DNA of 64,000 nt from an uncultured Cyclobacteriaceae bacterium (GTDB lineage: Bacteria > Bacteroidota > Bacteroidia > Cytophagales > Cyclobacteriaceae), in assembly GCA_947492745.1 (NCBI GenBank), contig CANLOE010000017.1:1-64000 (forward strand). The letters run 5' to 3'. The notes beneath the pieces were generated by a model. It searched no databases. It worked only from the letters and a program-made list of their open reading frames with translations, and had not been told where the DNA came from. Shown here in pieces: positions 38,904-48,948 of this stretch. Made by a program: the position numbers and the translations under genes. Every line of letters starts with the position of its first letter. Position 1 is the stretch's first letter.

Positions 38904-40427
38904 ATGAAAAATTACATATATCCACTCTTATTCATTATTATCAATACATTAGTACTAATCGGTTGCGAGGAGAAGTTCGAGCCACCGAATACAGGCTTTA
39001 GTGATCCTGTAGCGGTTAAAGGCCCCAGCACTATTGAAGTAGGCAACCTTGTTTCTTTTGGAGATATTTCGCGGGGAGTCGTTTCGCGTACCTGGACCGT
39101 TCCCGGTAGTGCCGAGATCATCAATGACAATGGGGGCCAGTCTTCTTCGCTCGAAATCATCCATGTAAAGTTCAACAAGGTCGGTATACAGCCCATAAGA
39201 CTCCAAAGTGAGTTTCAAAACGACGATATAACCATAGATACTACTTTCATGGTTACGGTACTGGATTCCATAAAAGCTGATATCGGTTATGCTCTTGATA
39301 CTACCGATGCCAATGCGGGTATTTTCAAAACTACCGATGACCCTATTGTCCTAGAAGCTGGAAAGCGTGTATACTTTGCTGAGACCAGTGCAGGTGGTCC
39401 GGATACGAGAATGTGGGAATTCGAAGGAGCTACTCCGGAAATCGCTGGCGAAGGCGAAGGGGATACCTTGGTTTCCGTTCTTTACAAAACCCCCGGCACC
39501 TATGATGTTATGCTTATATCTTCCCGTCAAAACCCAAAGGGACGCATAGATACCTTGACATTGGATGACTTCGTGACCATAGTTCCCTCCACGGGACCTA
39601 TCACGGTCACTTCAGCGAAAGAAGATGAAAAAGGGGTCTTTGCAGTGACTTTCAGTCATTACTTTAAACCAACGGATATCGAAGTCAGTGACTTTTCACT
39701 TGATGTTGATGGTACTGCCCAAGAGTTGATTTCCGCCACCTTATCTACTGAAGATGAAAGGATCATCTATATCACTCCAAAAGAAGATGTGAAAAATTCC
39801 GCAGTCTCGATAACCTTGGCCTATAGCGGATCATCATTGGAGTCCAGTGATGATATACAACTCGCTCCTTTTAAGGAGGTGAAGATGACAGCTTTTACAC
39901 TCAACCTACTTCAGACGGCAGGTCTCGACCCTAGTTTTGAATCGAATCAGCTCACTGGATGGAAAACCGAGCTCCAAGCCAATAGCGGACCGACTTCGGT
40001 ACAAGGGGCCGAATTCATGCTGGCGCTTAAAGAAGATAGTTATCAAGGTAATGGAGCGTTAAAGGTATCGCTTAATAAGGATGCTGACGCTGTAGTGAAT
40101 GATTTCACCCTGTTTACGGATGGAATCACCAACCCCATAACACTAGCGGCGAAGACCGTCCATAAAATGAATTATTGGTACAAAGTCATCGGTGATGCCG
40201 AAGAGTTTACCGTAGGTATTATGGCCGAAGATGGTACTACAAATATCGCCGAGGCTACTATCGAGGGTTTCTCAGGAGGCGGCTCCGACTGGCAACAGAA
40301 AGAGCTTACTTTCGAAACATCGGAAGAAGCGCTGACGACCGGGCGAATAAGCATGCAATTCACTGGCAAAGAAGGAGTAAATTGTGATATCATTATCGAT
40401 AATATCGCTATTTTCGCTTTAGAATGA
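38904..40427 (+). CDS. PKD/CBM surface glycan-binding lipoprotein (SGBP)
   Basis: 507 residues from MKNYIYPLLF, chosen because a lipoprotein signal peptide with Cys21 (LVLIGC) follows; the ATG 30 bases upstream gives a poor leader. Two PKD-like domains (about 30-130 and 135-235), a bacterial Ig-like domain (about 240-330; TPKEDVKNSAVSITL) and a C-terminal beta-sandwich of CBM4/9 type (about 345-507; WYKVIGDAEEF, ending CDIIIDNIAIF). No catalytic site. Position behind susCD is that of SusE/SusF-type proteins. Its Ig and CBM parts resemble those of the partial protein at 63110-64000. Confidence 0.88.
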   Translation: MKNYIYPLLFIIINTLVLIGCEEKFEPPNTGFSDPVAVKGPSTIEVGNLVSFGDISRGVVSRTWTVPGSAEIINDNGGQSSSLEIIHVKFNKVGIQPIRLQSEFQNDDITIDTTFMVTVLDSIKADIGYALDTTDANAGIFKTTDDPIVLEAGKRVYFAETSAGGPDTRMWEFEGATPEIAGEGEGDTLVSVLYKTPGTYDVMLISSRQNPKGRIDTLTLDDFVTIVPSTGPITVTSAKEDEKGVFAVTFSHYFKPTDIEVSDFSLDVDGTAQELISATLSTEDERIIYITPKEDVKNSAVSITLAYSGSSLESSDDIQLAPFKEVKMTAFTLNLLQTAGLDPSFESNQLTGWKTELQANSGPTSVQGAEFMLALKEDSYQGNGALKVSLNKDADAVVNDFTLFTDGITNPITLAAKTVHKMNYWYKVIGDAEEFTVGIMAEDGTTNIAEATIEGFSGGGSDWQQKELTFETSEEALTTGRISMQFTGKEGVNCDIIIDNIAIFALE

Positions 40428-40512
40428 GCCATGAATCAAAAAAAATACCAAGAAACCCATATTGCCCTAAGCTGAGTCGGAGCTTGCTCCATGTGCCGGA
40501 AAAAACAAGAGT

Positions 40513-40540
40513 AGGACCAAGTGGATACGCACTTGGTCCT
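40513..40540. terminator. Strong hairpin after the SGBP gene
   Basis: AGGACCAAGTG pairs with CACTTGGTCCT across GATACG (11-bp perfect stem), 86 bases behind the SGBP stop and 130 bases before the GH29 start. On the plus strand GAAAAAAT follows rather than a T-run, so on this strand it is more likely an attenuator or RNA 3'-end stabiliser limiting read-through into the enzyme genes. Confidence 0.55.
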
Positions 40541-40670
40541 GAAAAAATACTATAGGGTATATAAATAAATGCGATGTAGAACAGTTCTTTGAATCTTTTA
40601 CGGCGATGTCATGGTTGATAACTTTGATCGAGACGCGCTCAATACATACTTTAAAACTTATTATAGAATT

Positions 40671-42215
40671 ATGAATACCAGACTCTTGATTGGGAACACA
40701 ATGATTGTTCTGTTATCAATGATATGCCTAAGCTGCGGTTCGAAAGGTCAGGAAAAAGTGCCTACACCCCCATCATCGGCAACTCCAAAATTCGAAGCCA
40801 ACTGGAGTTCCATCAAAAAGAACTACAAAGACCCAGAGTGGTTCAACGATGCCAAATTTGGGATTTTCATTCACTGGGGCGCCTATGCAGTACCGGCCTA
40901 CCGTTCGGAGTGGTACCCTCGATGGATGTATATGGATACGGCAACCTTTTCCGCGGGTTTGGACCATGAGTCCGACGGGCCGAGTCCTGTCTATACTTAT
41001 CATAAAGAGCGCTATGGCAACCAAAAAGATTTTGGTTATAAAGACTTTATTCCGGAATTCAAAGGAGAGAAGTTCGATGCCAATGCGTGGATTGACCTGT
41101 TCAAAAAAGCAGGAGCAAAATATGTTATTCCCGTAGCCGACCATCACGATGGTTTCGCGATGTACAAATCCAATACCACACGGTGGAACGCCTACGAAAT
41201 GGGTCCAAAAAGGGACGTACTGGGAGAGCTTTTTGAAGTGGGCCGCCAAAAAGGCATGATTATGGGTACCTCTTCCCACTATGCCTTTAACTGGTCCTAT
41301 TACAATAAAAAGAAGCACTTCGATACAATGGACCCTCAGTACGCTGATCTTTATGGAAGCAAGGGAAGTGATCTTAACGAACCCGTATCAGAAGAGTTCA
41401 AAGAAAAATGGTGGGCCAGGACCAAAGATGTCATTGACAATTATCAACCTGACATTTTATGGTTGGATTTTTACATCGACATCCCTGATTTTGCAGATTC
41501 GCGACTGAAACTGGCGGCCTATTATTACAATAAAGGTGTCGAATGGGATAAGGAAGTAGTACTTCAGGACAAAAATTTCAATCATGATGCTTTTCCGGAA
41601 GGGACGGTTATTTATGATTTGGAACGTGGTAAACTACCCGGTATACGGAAACTGCCCTGGCAGACGGATACTTCCATCGGTAAGAACTCATGGTGTTATG
41701 TTGGAAATTGGGAATCCAAAACCCCCAATACCTTGATCGATGACCTTATCGATATTGTCAGTAAAAACGGTAATCTATTACTGAATGTAGGTCCAAAAGC
41801 GGACGGCACCATTCCTGCCGATCAAGAGAATGTACTCTTAGAAATCGGTAAATGGCTAACAATCAATGGAGAGGCTATTTATGATACTGAGCCTTGGACT
41901 ATTTTCGGGGAAGGGCCTACACAAGTGGCTACGGGGCATCATACCGAAAAGCAGAACGAAGAGTTAACAGCGGCCGATGTGCGTTTTACCCATAAGGAAG
42001 GCAAAGTATACATCATGGCCATGGATTTTAGCGATAATGGGCAGTATCATATCCAGTCCTTAGGAAGCAATAGTGAGTATTTGGACAAAAAAATCGAATC
42101 GGTAAGACCACTGTCCAAGCACAAGAACCTGACTTGGGAACAAAAGCCCGACGGGCTGCACATTCAGGTAGACACTTCCGGCAAGTACGCCTGCGTATTT
42201 GAAGTGACGCTGTAA
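40671..42215 (+). CDS. GH29 lipoprotein, exo-alpha-L-galactosidase/fucosidase type
   Basis: 514 residues from MNTRLLIGN; the 20-residue longer version (40611) lacks signal character. Lipoprotein with Cys22 (MICLSC). GH29 blocks: PEWFNDAKFGIFIHWG at about 55-70, ADHHDGFAMY near 156 and the nucleophile D266 in ILWLDFYID. The C-terminal part (IDDLIDIVSKNGNLLLNVGP) is standard for the family. Paralogue of 4699-6231 with the same block order. It lies in the susCD operon next to GH86, so release of terminal L-galactose from agar/porphyran oligosaccharides is the likely job, not fucose; this rests on context. Confidence 0.9.
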   Translation: MNTRLLIGNTMIVLLSMICLSCGSKGQEKVPTPPSSATPKFEANWSSIKKNYKDPEWFNDAKFGIFIHWGAYAVPAYRSEWYPRWMYMDTATFSAGLDHESDGPSPVYTYHKERYGNQKDFGYKDFIPEFKGEKFDANAWIDLFKKAGAKYVIPVADHHDGFAMYKSNTTRWNAYEMGPKRDVLGELFEVGRQKGMIMGTSSHYAFNWSYYNKKKHFDTMDPQYADLYGSKGSDLNEPVSEEFKEKWWARTKDVIDNYQPDILWLDFYIDIPDFADSRLKLAAYYYNKGVEWDKEVVLQDKNFNHDAFPEGTVIYDLERGKLPGIRKLPWQTDTSIGKNSWCYVGNWESKTPNTLIDDLIDIVSKNGNLLLNVGPKADGTIPADQENVLLEIGKWLTINGEAIYDTEPWTIFGEGPTQVATGHHTEKQNEELTAADVRFTHKEGKVYIMAMDFSDNGQYHIQSLGSNSEYLDKKIESVRPLSKHKNLTWEQKPDGLHIQVDTSGKYACVFEVTL

Positions 42216-42488
42216 TAGGACTTCCGTAATTCCTCGATTCCATACGGGAAATCGGGAACAAGAAGGTATACGCATCTGAAGATAGATATGGAAACCTTCT
42301 CTTTCGCATAGATTTAGACTTTTTGTTGGGCACCGAGAATTTTGGCTTTTGTACCCTGATAAAGGCTTTTTTTTCTTGTATAACCAAAGCTACGGAACTT
42401 AAAAAAAAGACAAAATAAGGGTGCTAAATGTGAAATTTACGGGTAAAGAAAAAGTCTAAATCACTTCCATAAGTAAAAAGGAATTATC

Positions 42489-44600
42489 ATGAGAAATATC
42501 ATCGGTATCAAACGTTTTTTTTTCTGGATGGCCCTGTTATCCTGTCTTTCGGGGCATGCTCAGACCAAAGTTACCATTGACTACCGTATCCAACGGTTTT
42601 TAGGGAATGTCTCTGAGCTGGATAGAACCAAGTATTTCAACTACCATGGTCTGGGTAATGACGATGATTATAGGATTTTCAAATCAGATTTTGATGCCTC
42701 CGATGGAAGAGGTTTTTGGGCACCGTACTCCTTCGCAAAAAGTTCAACAGGTGAAATAGGCAAGTATCCAGCACCCAAAAGCGGAAGTTCCGAAATCAGA
42801 AAAGTAAACCGTTTTGTGGCCACCGAGCATCCACGTAATGTTGTTCGCTATAATTTGAGTAAGGAATCTGCTGCGGACTGGGCCGTTGAGTACTTTCTGA
42901 ACTATACCGATGATAGCAATAGGCCCGAAATCTTCGAACCCATGAACGAACCTTTCGTACATGCCGATGATGACGTGTTTACTGCCGAACAACCTGACTC
43001 CGAAAAGATGAGAGAGCGTATGGCAGAATGGTTCGGAGCGATAGGTAAAAAAATACATGCTACTCCGGAGCTGGCCAATATGAAGGTAATCGGATATTCT
43101 TCTGCATGGCCATCCGTGGAGCTTTGGGACTTTGGCCACTGGGATACCCGCATGAAAATGTTCATGGATATAGCGGGCGAGGATATGGACGGTTTTGCCA
43201 CACATCTCTATGACGGTGTCAATGTCACGGGGCAGAACAACAGGCGGTCAGGGAGTAACGCAGCGGCCATATTGGACCTGATAGAGAACTATAGTTATAT
43301 TAAATGGAAAGAGGTCAAGCCACATGCCATCACCGAATATGGCGCCATAGAATCCGGTTATGACCCCGGTTTCAATCCTGCCAAGAGTATCCAGTCCGTT
43401 AAGTCCATCAACCACATGCTCTTCGACCTACTGGAGAGAGAGGACAGGATGATGATCTCCATTCCTTTTATCACGGGAAAGGCAATATGGCATATCAACG
43501 AGGCCAATGATTATCAATACTATACCCCCTCTTTATGGAGACCTACAAAGGTCACCCCTACCGCTGATCCCAATAAACCGAAAATAGAAGGTTGGCAATA
43601 TACACCCCGCATCCATTTTTATCATCAATGGAAAGATGTAAAAGGCAAACGGGTCTTCGTCTACAGTCATCATCCCGATATACAGGCGCAGGCTTTTGTA
43701 GCCTCGAACCAATTGTACTTGGCACTGAGTAATCTCGATGATAACAATAAATCCCTGTCCCTGGACTTTGTGAACAGCTTGGACGGCCTACAATCCCTTC
43801 GGGTCAAAGCGCTGAAAGTATACGCACGTGAGGACCCTGTTTATACCGACGAGATCTCCACCTCAGCTCCCTCTACGGTAACACTTATCGGGGGTGAAAC
43901 CGTCGTTATGGAGTACACTTTCGACAAGGATATCGATTTTAATAATCAAATACGTACCGCTAATTACTATACCGAAAACTATCTGGAAGATATACTTTCC
44001 AATCGTGAAATCCTGTATTCTTTTAAAGGTGTCGACATAGGGTCAAGTATTGCCAAATTGAAAATGAGCATCGGCAGGACCCATGACAGGTCCAAACGCC
44101 CCCTCATCAAAATCAATGGAACACCCATCCATGTTCCGGGAAACTGGAAGGGTTATGACCAAGCCAATCGCGATGAGTTCTTTGGTACCATTGATATCCC
44201 TTTCAGTGGAAAATTACTGAAAGAAGATAACACCGTCTCTATCACCTTTCCTGACCGCGGTGGCAAGATCAGCTCTTTGATACTATCAGTGGACAAGTTC
44301 GAAATGCCGGAACCCGACCTAGAGCTCATTGCAGAAGCGGTATTGGGAGTAGCAGAGGAGAAATCCATGGAGGTCACTGCTTTTCCGAACCCAAGTCGAT
44401 CACAGATCAGCATTCAAAGCAAATATCAGATAAAGGACATCCTGCTTTTGGATACTATGGGGCGCAGCCTATGGCGAAAAGATAATGTTCGAGCCACTAC
44501 TTTCACCATCAACATGGATAATCTGGTGCATGGAAAAGTGTACTTTATACAGCTAGGTACCACCAAGGGTTACTTTATGGAAAAAATAGTCCTTGAGTGA
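42489..44600 (+). CDS. GH86 endo-beta-agarase/porphyranase with T9SS tail
   Basis: 703 residues, signal peptide 1-24 (SGHAQ). TIM barrel with acid/base E154 (EPMNEPFVH) and nucleophile E283 (AITEYGAIES), the GH86 arrangement, followed by two beta-sandwich domains (about 395-500 and 510-620) and a Por sorting tail (about 630-703; AFPNPSRSQISI, ending KIVLE). GH86 enzymes cut beta-1,4 bonds of agarose or porphyran in an endo manner; which of the two cannot be told by eye. The type IX tail predicts secretion or surface attachment. Last gene of the plus-strand operon; a second GH86 with different domains lies at 56155-58989. Confidence 0.92.
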   Translation: MRNIIGIKRFFFWMALLSCLSGHAQTKVTIDYRIQRFLGNVSELDRTKYFNYHGLGNDDDYRIFKSDFDASDGRGFWAPYSFAKSSTGEIGKYPAPKSGSSEIRKVNRFVATEHPRNVVRYNLSKESAADWAVEYFLNYTDDSNRPEIFEPMNEPFVHADDDVFTAEQPDSEKMRERMAEWFGAIGKKIHATPELANMKVIGYSSAWPSVELWDFGHWDTRMKMFMDIAGEDMDGFATHLYDGVNVTGQNNRRSGSNAAAILDLIENYSYIKWKEVKPHAITEYGAIESGYDPGFNPAKSIQSVKSINHMLFDLLEREDRMMISIPFITGKAIWHINEANDYQYYTPSLWRPTKVTPTADPNKPKIEGWQYTPRIHFYHQWKDVKGKRVFVYSHHPDIQAQAFVASNQLYLALSNLDDNNKSLSLDFVNSLDGLQSLRVKALKVYAREDPVYTDEISTSAPSTVTLIGGETVVMEYTFDKDIDFNNQIRTANYYTENYLEDILSNREILYSFKGVDIGSSIAKLKMSIGRTHDRSKRPLIKINGTPIHVPGNWKGYDQANRDEFFGTIDIPFSGKLLKEDNTVSITFPDRGGKISSLILSVDKFEMPEPDLELIAEAVLGVAEEKSMEVTAFPNPSRSQISIQSKYQIKDILLLDTMGRSLWRKDNVRATTFTINMDNLVHGKVYFIQLGTTKGYFMEKIVLE

Positions 44601-44770
44601 TAGTAATGCTCTAGAGGCTCAAGTCAAAAATCCGGGAAGTTTTGAAACAGACCGATGCCTGCGCGTGAAGGTTTGCGTGAGTTGGTACGAGATGACCTTA
44701 TGCAGGAGAAAACGTATAACTTTCAGATTCTCTTCGTTTTGCTAATTCTTAGAATGGCTCTATCCGTTAT

Positions 44771-45150
44771 TTACGGTAGGTTTTCGGTCCATTTTTTCAT
44801 GTCAGCGGCATACTCTTTGATACTTGCTTCTTCTGTCCGCCCTATAACGTCATCGAAAAAAGGGATTCCATCTTTGCCCAACATACGGGCCGTAAATCCC
44901 AAAATCCTATTGTTCAGTAGTACATCATTAGGGTTGTCCCTCAAAAAAAACCATTACTACTGGCTTCAGCCAAGTAAACTCCTAATTGTCGGCCGCTTCT
45001 TCCATAAGGAACAACAATAGTTCGATATGTTGGGAAAGGGTCGTTTTCAGCCATGTTTTCAATAACCACTTTACCTGATCGGTGGAAGGTGTTTCTACTC
45101 CTAGGTTCAGGAGTTCATCATGGAACAGCATCAGCTCGAAGCCATTGAAC
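44771..45150 (-). pseudogene. Degenerate coding remnant with a frameshift
   Basis: On the minus strand a protein-like reading (KVVIENMAENDPFPTYR, then VVPYGRSGRQLGVYLAEAS) runs into an eight-T run at about 44945 and resumes one frame over (LRDNPNDVLLNNRILGF ... WTENLP) to a TAA at 44771. A second open stretch in another frame (FELMLFHDELLNLG to a stop at 44982) overlaps it. The upstream end is cut off by the repeat beginning at 45150. I do not recognise the family. It is most likely a decayed gene truncated by the repeat; a sequencing error in the T-run would be the alternative for the frameshift. Confidence 0.45.
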
Positions 45151-45483
45151 CCAGATCATACATTGAAAAATCTACTGCGGATATAAATAGCTGCAAATCA
45201 GTCGTTGCACTAAGTTTTTTAGATTCACCATAGCAGTGCTATGCTAAATCCAATAAAACTCTCTGATTTATACAAACTTAGCTTTCAAATATCGCATATC
45301 TTCCTGTTCATTTTGCTTCACTCTGCGTTGACAATCCTCGGGATAGCGCTGCTATTCCTGCGGTTCTCGTCTTGATTGAAACAAAATGACCAGCGGAATC
45401 TTATACGACATTTAAAACCTAAATTTGTATTATGGATATGTAATCCCTCGTGACGAAGTTCCAACGCATGATCCGGGATAAAC
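45150..45483. repeat. Mosaic repeat (family C type) interrupted by a family A element
   Basis: Outer inverted ends AACCCAGATCATACATTG (45149-45166) and CGCATGATCCGGGAT (45468-45482) enclose a hairpin-centred repeat (ATTCACCATAGC-AGT-GCTATGCTAAAT at about 45212-45240) and, inside it, the palindromic element at 45271-45429. The same outer end sequence appears at 970, 15022, 15315 and 26690. Confidence 0.6.
45271..45429 (+). mobile_element. Palindromic MITE-like element, family A copy 5
   Basis: 159-bp copy with TACAAACTTAGC and CTAAATTTGTA ends, flanked by TTA on both sides (45268-45270 and 45430-45432). Inserted in a family C type repeat. Confidence 0.85.
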
Positions 45484-45506
45484 CGAATCCAAAACTTTAT
45501 AACAAA

Positions 45507-45537
45507 AAGGGCCGTATCACAAAATGATACGGCCCTT
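45507..45537 (-). terminator. Rho-independent terminator of the AHG/GH117 operon
   Basis: AAGGGCCGTATCA pairs perfectly with TGATACGGCCCTT across CAAAA (13-bp stem). On the minus strand it is followed directly by TTTTTGTT, and it lies 60 bases behind the stop of the GH117 gene, the last gene of the minus-strand array. Confidence 0.9.
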
Positions 45538-45596
45538 CTTCATTGTTTTTGTCCATCTGTAAGTTCAACTATTGAACCTGTAGGATGTCTTTTCTA

Positions 45597-46844
45597 TTAT
45601 TCTTCGTCGCTACTTTTCTCAGATCCCGATTCCCCTCTACCCACATGCGTGGTCTTTCTCTTTCCTTCAAACCTACGGATGTACTGATAATCATAGCTCA
45701 TGTACTGGTGCGTCATTCCCCAACCGAAAATATCGAAAGGTTCACCGGTATTCAACTCTCTGTTCAGGCCAATGGCATGAGGAGCACCTGGAATAGAGGC
45801 CACGATTTCAAAATTGATTCCATCAGGAGATAGCTGAACCGTATTCTTCTCAGGACCATCTGTGGTAATCAGGGCACCGATACCCCCGTCTTGCTTCCAT
45901 ACACAGATTTCGTGTCCACTATTGGAAATAGGATTGTAAGGAGATTTCACATAGGGCCCTTTGGGGTTATCAGCGATAGCTACCCCATGTCTGATCTGTC
46001 TTCCTCCGAAGGTAACTTCCTCTCCCATCTGTTCGCCTTTATAGTAAAGGTAAAATTTACCATTATAGGGAATAATACAAGGGTCATGAACTTTGTGACT
46101 ATCGAAGTCTCCTTTTTTCTCTACCATGAAACGGTTCTGCTCAGTACCTTTCCACACACCATTGTCCGCAGGACTCAATATAGGTGCTTCACTTTTGGTC
46201 CAAGGTCCACGAGGAGAATCGGACCAAGCCAATCCTACTTGGTTTTTCACTCTGACATTATAAGGACCGCTTACCGTCTGATAAACCAAATAGTACATAC
46301 CATCATGAACCATAATCTCGGTAGTAAATACGGAGCGGTCGTCATAAGCTCCTTTTTCACCCCTACCTACGGCCATACCTTCCTCTTTCCAAGTCCACCC
46401 ATCTTCGGAGGTAGCGTACCAAATATCACATCTGTCCCAAGGAAACACCTTATCGTTTTCGATGTCACCTGCAAAACCGTCCGTTTTGCCCACGCTTTTA
46501 CTATACCATACAAAGTATTTGCCATCGACCTTGATCAGTGCGCTAGGGTCACGTCTGACCACCCCTTCTTCATAGGCCAAATCTCCTTTCAGATCGTGTA
46601 CCTGAAATTCACCGAACCACTTGTTACTCAGTTTGGGCCATTTCAAAGCTCTTTTAGAGGCTGCACTTAAATGATCTTTATTTGTAATACCGAAAAAATC
46701 CAGCTCCTCTTGCATTGGATTAAGTCCCTCTTCTTGACTGACAGTCTGAGTTTCGGTAGGAGTTGTCTCTTTTTCAGCCGGCTTTTGACAAGCGGTAAAA
46801 GCGAAAAAACAGAAGACCAGTATTTGTGTTAGTTTTAATTTCAT
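45597..46844 (-). CDS. GH117 3,6-anhydro-alpha-L-galactosidase (lipoprotein)
   Basis: 415 residues, lipoprotein with Cys19 (AFTAC). Five-bladed propeller. The catalytic set of the characterised Zobellia and Bacteroides GH117 enzymes maps onto D99 ([12 protein letters not shown]), D254 ([11 protein letters not shown]) and E312 ([10 protein letters not shown]), with H311 beside it; the N-terminal helix used for dimer swapping ([13 protein letters not shown]) is also present. It releases AHG from the non-reducing end of neoagaro-oligosaccharides, probably in the periplasm. Last gene of the minus-strand array and followed by a terminator; the genes upstream consume its product. Confidence 0.93.
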   Translation of the reverse strand: MKLKLTQILVFCFFAFTACQKPAEKETTPTETQTVSQEEGLNPMQEELDFFGITNKDHLSAASKRALKWPKLSNKWFGEFQVHDLKGDLAYEEGVVRRDPSALIKVDGKYFVWYSKSVGKTDGFAGDIENDKVFPWDRCDIWYATSEDGWTWKEEGMAVGRGEKGAYDDRSVFTTEIMVHDGMYYLVYQTVSGPYNVRVKNQVGLAWSDSPRGPWTKSEAPILSPADNGVWKGTEQNRFMVEKKGDFDSHKVHDPCIIPYNGKFYLYYKGEQMGEEVTFGGRQIRHGVAIADNPKGPYVKSPYNPISNSGHEICVWKQDGGIGALITTDGPEKNTVQLSPDGINFEIVASIPGAPHAIGLNRELNTGEPFDIFGWGMTHQYMSYDYQYIRRFEGKRKTTHVGRGESGSEKSSDEE

Positions 46845-46861
46845 CTTTATGTAGTGTTTAT

Positions 46862-47872
46862 CTATAGTGAATTTCCAATAGCAACGATAATTACTCCTCC
46901 AATCATGCAGGCCAGTCCTACGAACAGAAATGATTTGGGCCTAGAGGTAGCTTCTTTCCACTCTCCGGCGATCAACCCACTGACAATAGCGGTCGCTACA
47001 CTCATGGTATTGAATATAGCGTATCCCACTGTGTTTCCCGAATCTCCAAGTTTGAAAGCGGCAAAAGCAAAAAGGATAGAGGCTGCAAAGTTGAGTACGG
47101 CCATGGTACTTGTCAGACCGATGTTTTTACCAAGAGCAGGGGTTTTGAACTTCGACCATAGGCCTTTAGTAGACAGTTGATAAATAAAATAAGGGATAAC
47201 AAATATGCCTCCTGCTACATAAATAATAAACATGACTCCTACCGAGGTAACCCAAGAAGGGTTGCCGGCAGCTAGTGAGGCTTCATGAATAACGGGCCTT
47301 CCCACAGTGTTGGCAAAGCTGAATCCTGTGGCCAAAAGTCCCCCAATGACCGCTATCAAAATACCGGCACTCATAGAACCTTTAGCGGTGGCATCCGCAG
47401 TATCTTCTTTCTCATCCTGTTGTCTTAGCATACCCGCTCTGCCATTGGCAATAACTCCTATCATAACGACCGCTATACCCGCCAGAATAGTCAAGAACTG
47501 ATTGGTCGGTGGTAGGCCGTCTATCATAAAAGGAAGTAGAGAACCGACCAGTATGACCGTTCCAATGAACAGGGAGAACCCCAGAGAAAGTCCGATATGG
47601 TTGATTGCTTTCCCCCACATCATCACTCCGATACCCCAAAGAAATCCGGCCAGCCCCATTTTGAGCAATACGTCACTAGGTATAGAAGATAAAATACCTC
47701 CAAAATCATTGATTAATAAAGATGCCGCTATCAAGGGAACAATGAACATGTTTATAGTGAACATCATTCCCCATGCGTTCTCAAATTCAAAATCTTTAGT
47801 GAATTTTTCGGGTAGGGCATAAACCCCAAGGGTGATTCCTGCTGCAATCGCCCATATCATTCCTTCTATCAT
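46862..47872 (-). CDS. RhaT-like sugar/proton symporter, probable AHG transporter
   Basis: 336 residues with about ten membrane spans (for example [39 protein letters not shown]). It resembles the L-rhamnose-proton symporter family, which exists in many Bacteroidota loci with changed specificity. The neighbours are GH117 (17-base gap) and an aldose epimerase (18-base gap) within an AHG catabolic operon, so AHG or D-galactose is the likely cargo. It differs in family from the FucP permease of the other cluster, which suggests one importer per sugar. Confidence 0.82.
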   Translation of the reverse strand: MIEGMIWAIAAGITLGVYALPEKFTKDFEFENAWGMMFTINMFIVPLIAASLLINDFGGILSSIPSDVLLKMGLAGFLWGIGVMMWGKAINHIGLSLGFSLFIGTVILVGSLLPFMIDGLPPTNQFLTILAGIAVVMIGVIANGRAGMLRQQDEKEDTADATAKGSMSAGILIAVIGGLLATGFSFANTVGRPVIHEASLAAGNPSWVTSVGVMFIIYVAGGIFVIPYFIYQLSTKGLWSKFKTPALGKNIGLTSTMAVLNFAASILFAFAAFKLGDSGNTVGYAIFNTMSVATAIVSGLIAGEWKEATSRPKSFLFVGLACMIGGVIIVAIGNSL

Positions 47873-47890
47873 CTGGTCTAGGTTAGTGGA

Positions 47891-48931
47891 TTAAACAAAT
47901 TTAAATATAGTCCGGCTCTTGAATGCTTCCTCTGCCTTGGTCGTGGACTTTGGCGACTGAGGAATATTGGGGCCGTTGGGATAGCGGTGTGTTTCACAAC
48001 AAAAAGCTCTGAACTTTCCGTATGGAAGACCATTTTCCCTTTTGAGTTCATCTGAGGTATATTTTCCCGTATATAAAAGCATACAAGGTTCTGTAGAACT
48101 TACTTTTAGCGTGAGTTCCGAATCACTATCGGAAACGCTTGCTACAGGTTGTAGTTTGAAATCAGGATTATCGAACACATAAAAATGTTCGAAACCATCT
48201 TTTATTTCTTGGTGAACATCACCGATTCGTTTTGGTTCGCGTAGATCATCAGGTGCTCCGTCGAGTTGAAGTATTTCTCCCGTAGCGGCCCCCGTATCAT
48301 CAAGTGCCAAACGCTTGTTGGTATGCACCTGAGCCTGATGACCTTCTACGCTATCTTTGAAACCTGACAGGTTGAAGTAGGTATGATTGGTCAAGGATAA
48401 TGGTGTCTCCTTATCTGTCGTGGCATCGTAGTCTATGACAATCTCATTCTCATCCGTCAACGAGAACGTTACCTTTATCTGTACATTGCCAGGAAAGCCT
48501 TCTTCCATATCATTCGATACATAGGTCATTTCCACTTGGGCATTTTCACTGTCTTCTACGACAGTTGCCGACCAAATGCGCTTATCAAATCCTTGGCCTC
48601 CTCCATGAAGGTTATTATTACCGGCGTTGGCAGTGAGGTCATACTTTTCTCCATTCAAAGTGAACCCGGCATCCTTTATCTGTGATGAATATCTTCCTAC
48701 GGTACACCCAAAATAAGGTGAATTACCTTTGTATTCTTCGGACAGATACCCTTGAAACGTATCGAACCCACAAGCTACTTGCTTCGTGGTATCTCCATTA
48801 GGTACTTCTATGGAAGTGATGGTGGCTCCATAGGTCATGATCTTAACGGTCATACCCTTGGTATTGGTCAGGGTGTAGAGATCAACATTCTGTTGTTCCC
48901 ATTGACCGAATGTTTCTTTTTCGACTTTCAT
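47891..48931 (-). CDS. galM: Aldose 1-epimerase (galactose mutarotase)
   Basis: 346 residues, full-length GalM. Conserved blocks are VGRYSSQI, NNLHGGGQGFDKRIW, NHTYFNLSG with a catalytic His near 183, and FRAFCCETHRYP with the catalytic Glu near 313. It equilibrates the anomers of D-galactose, the other sugar released from agar by the GH2 beta-galactosidase, and might accept AHG. No signal peptide is evident, so cytoplasmic. Gaps to the neighbours are 17-18 bases, in the same operon. Confidence 0.92.
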   Translation of the reverse strand: MKVEKETFGQWEQQNVDLYTLTNTKGMTVKIMTYGATITSIEVPNGDTTKQVACGFDTFQGYLSEEYKGNSPYFGCTVGRYSSQIKDAGFTLNGEKYDLTANAGNNNLHGGGQGFDKRIWSATVVEDSENAQVEMTYVSNDMEEGFPGNVQIKVTFSLTDENEIVIDYDATTDKETPLSLTNHTYFNLSGFKDSVEGHQAQVHTNKRLALDDTGAATGEILQLDGAPDDLREPKRIGDVHQEIKDGFEHFYVFDNPDFKLQPVASVSDSDSELTLKVSSTEPCMLLYTGKYTSDELKRENGLPYGKFRAFCCETHRYPNGPNIPQSPKSTTKAEEAFKSRTIFKFV

Positions 48932-48948
48932 AAGCTGGGCTTTTCTAC

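Noticed and set aside
44655-45020. Plus-strand ORF of 121 codons behind GH86
   Set aside because: It is antisense to the more protein-like minus-strand remnant and its composition (hydrophobic, no motif) looks like a shadow.
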